Source: Candidatus Latescibacterota bacterium (GTDB taxonomy: Bacteria > Krumholzibacteriota > Krumholzibacteriia > JACNKJ01). From it: a stretch of 64,000 nucleotides of DNA. The notes below the pieces were generated by a model. That model did not search any database. It was given only the letters and a program-made list of their open reading frames with translations, and had not been told where the DNA came from. How positions within the stretch are numbered: position 1 is the stretch's first letter; the number at the start of each line of letters is the position of its first letter. The DNA lies in contig JACKDC010000002.1 in assembly GCA_020633725.1 (NCBI GenBank), positions 248,001-312,000 of the forward strand. Direction: 5' to 3'. Both the position numbers and the translations under genes were made by a program. This document shows, in pieces, positions 35,580 to 43,097 of the stretch.

Positions 35580-36178
35580 GGCGTGCCCCCGCCGAGGTCG
35601 AGCGGATAGCCCTCGGTGAGGATCTGCAGACTGTCCATGGACACGGGCGTCACCACGACGGTGTCGGCCATGCCGGGGCGGCGCACGTCCTCGTCTTCCC
35701 CGAAGTAGAGCAGGACCCAGAGCGCCTCGCTGCTGTCCAGGTCGGCGGGGACCTGAGCGTCGAAGGCGAGGGTCGCGTCCATCATGAGATGGTCGAAGCC
35801 CGTGATCGCGCGCAAGTCGCCGGCCAGCGGCTGCGTCGCCGCGAGCAGCGCCTGGACGTCGTGGCTCTGCACCTCGGCCGGCGCGTCCGCGGTCAGCGGG
35901 TGGGAGGTGGCCAGCGCGGCATCGCCACGCCGCAGCTCGAGCGCCAGCGCGCCCGTGCGGATGGCGCGAAAGGTGACGCGCGCGTCCACGCGCAGGGACA
36001 GGCTGTCACCGGGCGCGAAGGCGACGCTTCGCCCCGGCGACGCGCCGAGGATCTCCAGGCGCGTCCAGGTGTCCTCGATGCCCGGCGCCTCCAGACAGCC
36101 GGTCGCCGCCGCCCCCGCCAGCAGGGCGGCGAAGGCGGCGGCGCCGAGCGACGCGCGATGTCGTGTGCTCGGGTTCAT
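35576..36178 (-). CDS. Predicted lipoprotein of unknown function
   Basis: A 200-residue protein with a lipoprotein signal (LLAGAAATGC). The mature part is predicted beta-rich (SLSLRVDARVTFRAIRTG) and ends in VSMDSLQILTEGYPLDLGG. I find no family. It begins with ATG at 36178 sharing one base with the stop of the propeller gene upstream (TGATG). A GTG at 36181 is an alternative. It probably localises to the periplasmic face of a membrane, with a role in the outer-membrane set downstream. Confidence 0.7.
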   Translation of the reverse strand: MNPSTRHRASLGAAAFAALLAGAAATGCLEAPGIEDTWTRLEILGASPGRSVAFAPGDSLSLRVDARVTFRAIRTGALALELRRGDAALATSHPLTADAPAEVQSHDVQALLAATQPLAGDLRAITGFDHLMMDATLAFDAQVPADLDSSEALWVLLYFGEDEDVRRPGMADTVVVTPVSMDSLQILTEGYPLDLGGGTP

Positions 36179-37821
36179 CACTTGAGCAGGAGCAGCTTGC
36201 CCTGCTGCTGGGCCTGTCCCTGGGTCAAGCGGCTGAAGTAGACGCCCGAGCCCTGCGGCCGGCCCTCGCCGTCGCGGCCGTCCCAGACCGCGGAATGCTC
36301 GCCCGCGGCGAAGACGCCCTCGGCGAGGACGCGCACCAGGCGGCCGCGCACGTCGAAGACCTCGAGACGCAGGGGCTCGCCGCTGCCGGCCGGCACCGTG
36401 AAGCGCAGCGTGGTGCTCGGGTTGAAGGGGTTGGGGAAGTTGCCCATCAGCGCGAGCGCGCGCGCAGGCGCCTGGCCGGCGGCCAGGGCGATGCCCGTCT
36501 CGAGCCGCACGGCGGGGCCGTCCGGATAGGCGCTGGCGGCGTCGATCCGCAGGCGGTAGTCGCCGGCCGGGTGGTCGACGAGGAAGTCGTCCGCGGCGAA
36601 GCTCACGCTCGCCGGTCCGGCGTCGACCGTGTTCAGGTTCTTGAAGGCGATGCGCGCGCCCGCCGCGTCCAGGATCGTCGCGCTGACGGCCGCGCGGTCG
36701 GTGAGCAGGAACTCGGCGCGCGGGGCGTCGCCGCCCTCGGCCTGCAGCGACTGCAGATCCGGGCCGAGCGCGTAGAGGCGCAGGCCGCTGCCCTCGCTCC
36801 AGTCCTCGACCACGAGGCTCGCGGCCTCGCGGCGGCGCGACACGTCGCCCGTGCGGTGATCGCTCACCGTGACGGCGGGCACGCAGACGTCGTGCGGGTG
36901 GCGCAGCGCGCCCTCCACATCCCCGAGGGGCCGGAGCTGACGGTCGAACTTGCGCAGCACGCCGGCGCCGGGGGCCGCCGCGTAGCAGTTGCCCCAGGCG
37001 TCGAGGTCGAGGCCCTCCACGCGGCCCAGCCCGTGGCTGACGGCGCGCTCCCAGCGCAGGGCGTTCGCCGCCTCGCTCAGCTCGACGATCCGCCCGGCGT
37101 GCGCGTCGGCGACGAGGACGCGATTCGCGTCGCCAGCCCAGGCCGCGGCGATGGCGGTGGGGCCGGCGAAGCGGCCCACGCCGCCGCCCAGCGCACCGAG
37201 CCGCGCGGCCGGCGCGAAGCGGCCCGCGGTCGGCGCGCAGGCGACGATCTCGTTGGCGCCCGTGTTCGCCACGAAGAGGCGGTCGTCGGCGGGCTGGAAG
37301 GGCGTGCCGCCGTCGGACCAGGCGACGTCCTGGGGACGCGACAGACCCTCGATGGCGTAGAGCGGCGTGAGGCTCAGCGACTCGCTGTCGTAGGTCGCCT
37401 TGAGCACCAGCACGCGGTCGTTGCCGCTGTCGGCCACGTAGACGCGCCCGGCGTCATCCGCGGCGAGCCCGGCCGGCGCGTCCAGCTGACCGAAGCCGCT
37501 CGCCGCGCCGTCGTAAGCCGCGAGCCCCGCGGCGGGATCGCCGAAGAGCAGGCGGTTCCACGTGGGGTCGCTGACCACCTGCAGGTAGCGCGCCTCCAGG
37601 AAGGGGAAGCGGTCGTAGACGTCCACCCGGCCCAGGATCACCCCGGACCGGGCGCTGCCCATGAGGTCCCGCCCCAGGTCCGCTCGGCTCGCGCCGCGGT
37701 CCAGCAGCGCCCGGTCGGCGCCGGGGAAGGCGAGCGGGCTGAAGGTCGCCGCGCTCACGCCGCTGCTGCTCGCCGGCAGGGCGAGAAGCAGGCCAAGGGC
37801 TCCGATGGTGATGCGTCGCAT
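36178..37821 (-). CDS. Secreted NHL-type beta-propeller with FlgD-like C-terminal domain
   Basis: A 547-residue exported protein. After a signal peptide (SSSGVSAAT), residues about 35-350 contain NHL-like blades (for example AGLAADDAGRVYVADSGNDR and VEGLDLDAWGNCYAAAPG). The C-terminal module has NFPNPFNPSTTLRFTVPAG, VFDVRGRLVRVLAEG and ends in GKLLLLK. The same module is found in three other proteins here. I start at the ATG at 37821, which has AGGAG upstream and opens into the signal. The longer frame from 37980 overlaps the upstream barrel gene. Confidence 0.85.
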   Translation of the reverse strand: MRRITIGALGLLLALPASSSGVSAATFSPLAFPGADRALLDRGASRADLGRDLMGSARSGVILGRVDVYDRFPFLEARYLQVVSDPTWNRLLFGDPAAGLAAYDGAASGFGQLDAPAGLAADDAGRVYVADSGNDRVLVLKATYDSESLSLTPLYAIEGLSRPQDVAWSDGGTPFQPADDRLFVANTGANEIVACAPTAGRFAPAARLGALGGGVGRFAGPTAIAAAWAGDANRVLVADAHAGRIVELSEAANALRWERAVSHGLGRVEGLDLDAWGNCYAAAPGAGVLRKFDRQLRPLGDVEGALRHPHDVCVPAVTVSDHRTGDVSRRREAASLVVEDWSEGSGLRLYALGPDLQSLQAEGGDAPRAEFLLTDRAAVSATILDAAGARIAFKNLNTVDAGPASVSFAADDFLVDHPAGDYRLRIDAASAYPDGPAVRLETGIALAAGQAPARALALMGNFPNPFNPSTTLRFTVPAGSGEPLRLEVFDVRGRLVRVLAEGVFAAGEHSAVWDGRDGEGRPQGSGVYFSRLTQGQAQQQGKLLLLK

Positions 37822-37844
37822 GTCGGGCTCCTTTCTCGGTCTCG

Positions 37845-38966
37845 CTAGAAATCCAGGCTGAGGCCCGTCTCGAAGACGTTCGCCGCGAAGTCGTTCGTGT
37901 TGAAGTAGCGCTCGTAGCCGAGGCGCAGGGTGCAGCGCGTGAGCAGGCGCCAGCGCGAAGCGAGGGCGCTCGGCATCCACTCCAGGCGCGTGCCGAAGAG
38001 GTGCGCGTCGAAGGGGCCCAGACGGTAGTCGCCGCTGCGGTAGCCGTCGATGCCGCTCGCGCTGGCGTACTCCTCGGCCCAGAACCAGGCGCCGCTCTGG
38101 CGGTAGAAGCGGTAGCGGTAGCGCAGCACCAGGTCCGAGCCCAGGTACTGGTTCAGCTTCAGACCCGCGGTGTGCGAGTGCAGCTTCCAGTCGTCATTGT
38201 AGTAGCGGTAGTCGACGTTCAGGCTCGAGTGCTCGCCGAGGTAGCGGTTCAGCTTGACGAAGACGTCCTGCCGGTGCCGCTCGTCCGGGTGCAGCTCGGG
38301 CTCCCGCGCCCCGCCCGCGTAGACGTTGCGATAGGGATTGTGCTGCAGACCCGAGAGGCGGTTCAGCTCCCCACCCAGACGCAGCACGGTCTTCGGGTCG
38401 AGGATCCGCGTCGCCACCACGTTGAAGTGGACGATGCGCTTGCTGCGGGCGTCGCCGCTGGTGTCCTCGTCGCTGAGCGGCTCCACGCGGTCCCAGCCGT
38501 AGCCCGCGCCGACCGACACGTTGAGCTGCCGGTGGTCCAGGTCGCGCTGGAGGCTGCCCGAGACCATGCTCGCGTTGTAGTCGACCTCCTGCGAGCGGTA
38601 GAAGCCCAGCTTGCCCGGTCCCAGCGCGATGTCCGCCTGCAGCGCGTTGCGCACCTTGATGTAGTCGCTGAACGCGTCGCTCGCGTTGGCGATGGGACGG
38701 CTGGCGGCCGTGATGGCATCATCGGCCTCCTGGCTGCCCACCGGCGCCTGCACCGCGGGGATGCTCACGCGCTCGTGGTTGAACTCGAGATTCAGCGTCC
38801 GGCCGCCCAGGTCGAGACCGTAGAACGCGTAGTGCGAGCGCACGTGGACGTCCTCCACGTCCGCGAAGTAGTGGAACAGGAAGGACGCCTCCTGGCTCTC
38901 CGGCGCGAGGCCGGCCCGCGCCGGAGCGGCGGCCAGGAGCGGCAGCACGAATGCCAGACGCCTCAC
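37845..38966 (-). CDS. DUF3570 outer-membrane beta-barrel protein
   Basis: A 373-residue exported protein. The signal peptide ends AAAPARAG, and the mature part has the DUF3570 pattern: ASFLFHYFADVEDVHVRSHY, then many amphipathic strands rich in Tyr and Arg (for example RQDVFVKLNRYLGEHSSLNV), closing ETGLSLDF with the terminal Phe. DUF3570 proteins are usually encoded next to DUF4266, a TlpA-like thioredoxin and ApbE, as here. I use the GTG at 38966, which overlaps the DUF4266 stop by four bases; a GTG six bases upstream is possible. Confidence 0.87.
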   Translation of the reverse strand: MRRLAFVLPLLAAAPARAGLAPESQEASFLFHYFADVEDVHVRSHYAFYGLDLGGRTLNLEFNHERVSIPAVQAPVGSQEADDAITAASRPIANASDAFSDYIKVRNALQADIALGPGKLGFYRSQEVDYNASMVSGSLQRDLDHRQLNVSVGAGYGWDRVEPLSDEDTSGDARSKRIVHFNVVATRILDPKTVLRLGGELNRLSGLQHNPYRNVYAGGAREPELHPDERHRQDVFVKLNRYLGEHSSLNVDYRYYNDDWKLHSHTAGLKLNQYLGSDLVLRYRYRFYRQSGAWFWAEEYASASGIDGYRSGDYRLGPFDAHLFGTRLEWMPSALASRWRLLTRCTLRLGYERYFNTNDFAANVFETGLSLDF

Positions 38967-39190
38967 TTGCACGCGCAGCCTCCGCCGGCGCCGCCCACGC
39001 CGCCGCTGGAGCCCTCGCGGGCCTCGAGCCACTTGAGCTCGCGGGCCTCCGCGGGGGTCTCGGCGGCGAAGTCCATGATGGGATCGGCCAGGAACTCGCG
39101 CTCGTAGGGACGCGCGCCCGCGCAACCGCCCAGCAAGGGCGTGGCCGCGGCGGCGAGCAGCGCGAACGCGAAGAGGAGTCGACGTCTCAC
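38963..39190 (-). CDS. DUF4266 small lipoprotein
   Basis: A 75-residue lipoprotein. The signal has LLGGC as lipobox, followed by PYEREFLADPIM, the DUF4266 core. A Gly-rich tail ends GGCACK. It overlaps both neighbours by four bases: GTG shares the stop of the thioredoxin gene, and its own stop overlaps the DUF3570 start. The family always seems tied to DUF3570. Its function is unknown; the two Cys in the tail are not in a known metal or haem motif. Confidence 0.9.
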   Translation of the reverse strand: MRRRLLFAFALLAAAATPLLGGCAGARPYEREFLADPIMDFAAETPAEARELKWLEAREGSSGGVGGAGGGCACK

Positions 39191-39741
39191 TGCCCGCCTC
39201 CCAGGCTCGCGCTCTCCGCCGCGGCGGGACCCTTCAGCAGAACGGCCAGCGCCGCGTCCAGGGCGCGCAGGTTCTCGTCGCTCTCGCCGTGGAGCTCCAG
39301 CACGCGCTGGCCCTTGGCGTCGAAGAGGAAGGTGCAGGGCAGGGACGGCAGGTCCATGGCGGCGGCGAGGCCGTCGGGACCGTCGATGTAGAGCGGCAAC
39401 CCGAGCGCCAGCTCCGCCGCGAAGCGCCGCGCGCGATCCGCCTCGCGGTCCACGGACACCACGCGGGTCTGCAGTCCCTCGCCCGTCCAGCGGGCGACGC
39501 GCGCGTCGAGGGCGGGCAGCTCCCGGCGGCAGGGCGCGCACCAGCTGGCCCAGAAGTGGAGCAGCAGCGGCCGGCCCAGCACCGGCGCGGGCGCCGGCGC
39601 GGGCGTGGCGCCGGGCGCGTCCAGCAGGGACAGCGGATGCTCGACGACCGTCTGCCACTCCGCCGACGGCCCGCCGGCTGCCGAGGCGAGGCCCGGCAAC
39701 GCGGCGATCAGGAGGACGGCGAGTGCGAGGCGTGTGCGCAT
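39187..39741 (-). CDS. TlpA-like secreted thioredoxin-fold protein
   Basis: A 184-residue protein with a signal peptide (ALPGLASAAG). The thioredoxin fold has WASWCAPCRRELP, the redox-active CxxC, and the cis-Pro in DLPSLPCTFLFD (residues near 140). Extracytosolic TlpA/ResA-like proteins reduce disulfides, for example in apocytochromes. The cluster also encodes proteins with haem motifs and small Cys-containing lipoproteins, so a role in their maturation is plausible. The stop overlaps the DUF4266 start. Confidence 0.92.
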   Translation of the reverse strand: MRTRLALAVLLIAALPGLASAAGGPSAEWQTVVEHPLSLLDAPGATPAPAPAPVLGRPLLLHFWASWCAPCRRELPALDARVARWTGEGLQTRVVSVDREADRARRFAAELALGLPLYIDGPDGLAAAMDLPSLPCTFLFDAKGQRVLELHGESDENLRALDAALAVLLKGPAAAESASLGGGQ

Positions 39742-39751
39742 GGGCGTCCTC

Positions 39752-41731
39752 CTAGCGGTACTGGGCGCCGAGCAGCACCCAGAGGCGGAAGGTTTCCTGC
39801 TCTGCCGGCGTGAGCGCGTTCGCGCCGTCCGGGTGCGCGCCGCTGGCCTGCCAGTTGCCGAGGCCCTCGGTGGCGTCGATCAGGAGCGAGCGGCGCGGGA
39901 AGGCGGGCCGCACCACCTGGTGATCCATGGTCTCGGACTCGCCGGAGAGGCTGATGTAGCCGCGCGGGAAGATCTCGCCCATCTCGAGGGTGTCGGGGAC
40001 GGCGGAGAGATCCAGATCGCCCGCGGCCCAGAGCGTGTCGCCCGGCGCGTTCACGATGACCTGGTGGCAGGAGACGCACTTGTTCTCCACGATGGGCGCG
40101 ATGTCGTTCTCGTAGTTGATGACGCGGAAGGCCGACGGGTCGAGGTTGAGGTCGGCGCCGGCCACGTAGTTGGCGATGGGGTCGGGGTTCGTGGGGTAGG
40201 GTCCGCCGGCCACGCGGTCCTCGTGGCAGCCCGTGCACTTGTCGAAGGTCTCGCCGGGCCGCACGTAGAGCCAGGTGCGCTTGACCACGAAGCCGCGGCC
40301 GTGATCGTCGAGGGTCGCGAAGGAGATGGGCGTGTCGGCCGGCACCTTGATCTTGAAGGAGCCGTCGCTCTCCACCGGCGCGTAGCCGACGAAGGCGCGC
40401 TTCTCGAACTCGTTGGCCGAGAAGTCGCCCATCTCGCCGGCCATGGTGGGACGCGCGGCGATGACGGCGATCTGGTCGATCGTGTCGTTCGCGCGGGTGG
40501 GCACCTCCTGCCCGTCCTGGTTGCTGCGGTTGAAGACGTCCTGCGCCACGAAGAAGCCGTAGTCCACGCTGTGGTCCACGGTGTCGGGGATGACGGGCGG
40601 CTTCTCGCGCGGCCAGAGCAGCTGCGCGTCGTACTCGTTGGTGGACGGGTCGTTGTAGAGGAAGCTCAGGTCGTCCAGGCTCAGCGTCGCCGGATCCTCG
40701 GGCGTGCCCGCGCCGGTCTGGTTGAGCGAGAAGGTGTAGAGCGCGTAGTCCACCTGGCCGTCCTCGGCGGCGGGCAGCGTGTAGCTGACCACGTAGCGGT
40801 TGCCGCCCAGGGGGAAGGGATACTTGAAGGCGCCGTAGGTCCAGGGCGCGCCGTCGGTGTTCACGTCGGGCGTCAGGACGCTCCAGAAGTCGCTGTCCGG
40901 CCCGGGCGTGGGATCCGCGGGACCGTTCTCGAGCTTGAGCACGCAGATGGGACCGGCGTCCTCGTTCACCATCGTGGACTCCACCGCGATCAGGCGGCCG
41001 TCCGGCGTGGGCTGCGCGTGGAAGAAGTTGCGGTCGTGCGGGCCGAACATGTGGAAGGTGCCCGTCCCGTCCGGGTTGGTGAAGAAGAGCGGGAAGCGGT
41101 TCATCGTGCCGAAGTGCTCCCAGCGCGTGTAGACGAGCCGCCCGTCCGGCAGCACCGCGGGATCGAAGTCGTCGCTCTGGTTGAAGCTGATGCGCTCCAT
41201 GGCGGAGCCGTCCGCGTTGCAGACGTAGAGGTGCTCGGCCTGCGAGTGGTTGTACTCGTCCATCTCGCCGTCGCGGCTGCTCGTGAAGAGGATGCGCCCG
41301 TCGGGCAGGTAGAGCGGATCGAAGTCGTGGCCGCCGCCGCTGGTGACGCGGCGGAGGTTCTCGCCGTCGGCGTCGATCTCCCAGATGTTGCGGGAGCTCT
41401 CGCCGGGCGCGCGCATGGAGAAGAGCACCTTGGCGCCGTCCCAGCTCACGCAGGGATCGCTGACGCTCGCCCCGCTGAAGTTCGTGAGCGGCGTCACCTG
41501 ACCGCCCGGCGCGATGGGCTGCAGCTTGAACAGGTTGCTGCTCGCCCAGCTCCGGTTGAGCGTCTCCTCGGCCGTGGTCTTCACGAAGACCAGCGCGGGC
41601 GTGCTCTGATCGTTGACGATCACGTCTTCCGGCGCGTTTTCCCGGCATCCCGTCAGCAGCGCCGAGGCCGCCAGCGGGAGCGCCGCCAGCAGCGGGGCCA
41701 GCGAACGCAGGCGTACGAAGGTGGCAGGCAT
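39752..41731 (-). CDS. Di-haem beta-propeller lipoprotein related to HzsA
   Basis: A 659-residue exported protein with a lipoprotein-like signal (ASALLTGC). A seven-blade PD40/Tol-type propeller at about 30-320 has repeated segments such as FDPLYLPDGRILFTSSRDG and FDPAVLPDGRLVYTRWEH. Two c-type haem motifs follow: CTGCH (near 40223-40237) and CVSCH (near 40066-40079). The arrangement resembles the alpha subunit of hydrazine synthase (HzsA) and related propeller-cytochromes of unknown function; the HzsA name refers to similarity only. I start at the ATG at 41731, not the longer frame that overlaps the upstream barrel gene. Confidence 0.85.
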   Translation of the reverse strand: MPATFVRLRSLAPLLAALPLAASALLTGCRENAPEDVIVNDQSTPALVFVKTTAEETLNRSWASSNLFKLQPIAPGGQVTPLTNFSGASVSDPCVSWDGAKVLFSMRAPGESSRNIWEIDADGENLRRVTSGGGHDFDPLYLPDGRILFTSSRDGEMDEYNHSQAEHLYVCNADGSAMERISFNQSDDFDPAVLPDGRLVYTRWEHFGTMNRFPLFFTNPDGTGTFHMFGPHDRNFFHAQPTPDGRLIAVESTMVNEDAGPICVLKLENGPADPTPGPDSDFWSVLTPDVNTDGAPWTYGAFKYPFPLGGNRYVVSYTLPAAEDGQVDYALYTFSLNQTGAGTPEDPATLSLDDLSFLYNDPSTNEYDAQLLWPREKPPVIPDTVDHSVDYGFFVAQDVFNRSNQDGQEVPTRANDTIDQIAVIAARPTMAGEMGDFSANEFEKRAFVGYAPVESDGSFKIKVPADTPISFATLDDHGRGFVVKRTWLYVRPGETFDKCTGCHEDRVAGGPYPTNPDPIANYVAGADLNLDPSAFRVINYENDIAPIVENKCVSCHQVIVNAPGDTLWAAGDLDLSAVPDTLEMGEIFPRGYISLSGESETMDHQVVRPAFPRRSLLIDATEGLGNWQASGAHPDGANALTPAEQETFRLWVLLGAQYR

Positions 41732-41775
41732 GATCCACTCCTTGCGCTTGGGGTTCTCCCGAGTGTCCCAGTCCC

Positions 41776-42378
41776 TCACGGCGTCAGGCTCCGGTAGAAG
41801 ACGAAGCCCGCGCTGTAGTCCGCGTAGTCGTAGTAGAGCGTCTCGCCGTCCTGGCGATCGAGGACGCGCCGGCCCCGCGCCTCGAGGCGGAGGGCGACGT
41901 CGTCGCGAAGGAAGAGCTCCAGTCCTCCGCCCGCGCTGAAGGCGTTGCGCGTGATCGAGTCGGCCAGCAGGGCGCCGCCGGGGAAGGCGATCATCATGCC
42001 GTAGCCGGCCGAGACGTAGGGCTGCAGGCGCCAGGGCAAGGGCCGCCTGAGCACGACGCTGAAGTCGTGGAAGAGCGCGTGCACCGCCGAGGCCGGGTTG
42101 TGCGCGACGCTCGCCTCGTAGCCCAGCCAGCGCCGCGGGCAGTAGGCCAGGCGCAGCGCGTACTGGCGGTGCGCGCCCAGGCTGCCGGCGGCGGTGGAGA
42201 AACCGAGATGGTGACGATAGGGACGCTCGCCGGGGGCCAGCTGCATGCGGCCCTCCGCCATCGTCGGGACCAGGTACTCGACGCGCTGGGGCGCGCCATC
42301 GTCCGCGCGAGCCTCGGCGCGCGCAGCGGCCGGCGCGAGGGCGAGGCCGAGCAGGAGGAATGACAGCCGCGCGCGCAC
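41776..42378 (-). CDS. Predicted outer-membrane barrel protein in the redox module
   Basis: A 200-residue protein with a signal peptide (APAAARAEA). It has repeating amphipathic strands: LGFSTAAGSLGAHRQYALRL, WRLQPYVSAGYGMMIAF and VALRLEARGRRVL. It fits an OmpX/OmpA-like eight-strand barrel, although the C terminus (YRSLTP) lacks the typical Phe. The GTG start shares one base with the TAG of the upstream gene. No ligand can be named. Confidence 0.68.
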   Translation of the reverse strand: MRARLSFLLLGLALAPAAARAEARADDGAPQRVEYLVPTMAEGRMQLAPGERPYRHHLGFSTAAGSLGAHRQYALRLAYCPRRWLGYEASVAHNPASAVHALFHDFSVVLRRPLPWRLQPYVSAGYGMMIAFPGGALLADSITRNAFSAGGGLELFLRDDVALRLEARGRRVLDRQDGETLYYDYADYSAGFVFYRSLTP

Positions 42379-42872
42379 TAGCGGTACTCCCCGGCGAGGA
42401 TCCAGTCACGGAAGGCGACGTAGCCCGGATCGTCCGTGGAATCGAAGCCCGCCCCGCCGATGGCGCCGGCGTGGTCCACGCCGCCGGCGTCCTGGCTCAG
42501 CGGCTTGCGCAGCAGCGGGCTGTTCAGGCGGTCCCAGCCCCAGACCTGCAGGCTGGCCTGGTCGAAGTCGTAGGTCGCATCGGGAGCGTCGGGGGGCGAC
42601 AGGGCGAAGCTGCCCCGCGGGCCGCCACCGTGGCACTGGGCGTTGTTGCAGCCCTGCGCCACGAGCACGGGCCGCACCTCGGACTCGAACTGGACGGGGT
42701 CCAGCACGAAGGCGGGGTCACCGCCCGGCGGCGTGGGTGACGTGGACTGCGGCCGGCAGGCGCCCACCGCGGCGGGCACCGTCACCAGGGTCAGCAGGAC
42801 CAGCGCGGGCCAGCGTCGCTCGGAGCGACCCTTGCCGCCGAAGGCGCCAGGATTGCCCAGCCTGCCTCGCAC
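42378..42872 (-). CDS. Cytochrome-c-like lipoprotein with CX4CH motif
   Basis: A 164-residue protein with a lipoprotein signal (VTVPAAVGAC) that starts at GTG 42872 after GGAAGGA. The mature part holds GCNNAQCHGGGPRGSF, a CX4CH motif in the sequence context of planctomycete-type cytochromes (GCNSGACHG-like). No other Cys pair is visible. If it binds haem c, it would do so through an unusual CX4CH site. It is followed by barrel and di-haem genes, supporting an electron-transfer role. The 225-base gap upstream to apbE holds no clear promoter or hairpin. Confidence 0.72.
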   Translation of the reverse strand: MRGRLGNPGAFGGKGRSERRWPALVLLTLVTVPAAVGACRPQSTSPTPPGGDPAFVLDPVQFESEVRPVLVAQGCNNAQCHGGGPRGSFALSPPDAPDATYDFDQASLQVWGWDRLNSPLLRKPLSQDAGGVDHAGAIGGAGFDSTDDPGYVAFRDWILAGEYR

Positions 42873-43097
42873 ACCGACTCCTTCCGCCGACGGATCCGCA
42901 GTTCGCACGATGCCAGGCCTCGGGCGGCTCTCGCCGGGGCCGTGCCGGGAATCCACGCGACCCCTGGGGGCCGTCCGGACTCACCGGTGGCCGAAACCAG
43001 CAATGCGTGCGCCAAAGCGGAAGGAACGATGAGATAAGGGATTTAGGATTCGGATATGCCGGTTTGTCGCCCAGGGGGCGGGAAAGCCCCGTCGCGG

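Noticed and set aside
42873..43097. A promoter in the AT-richer patch (around 43020-43060) for the redox genes
   Set aside because: No -35/-10 pair with proper spacing could be read on the minus strand, so none is claimed.
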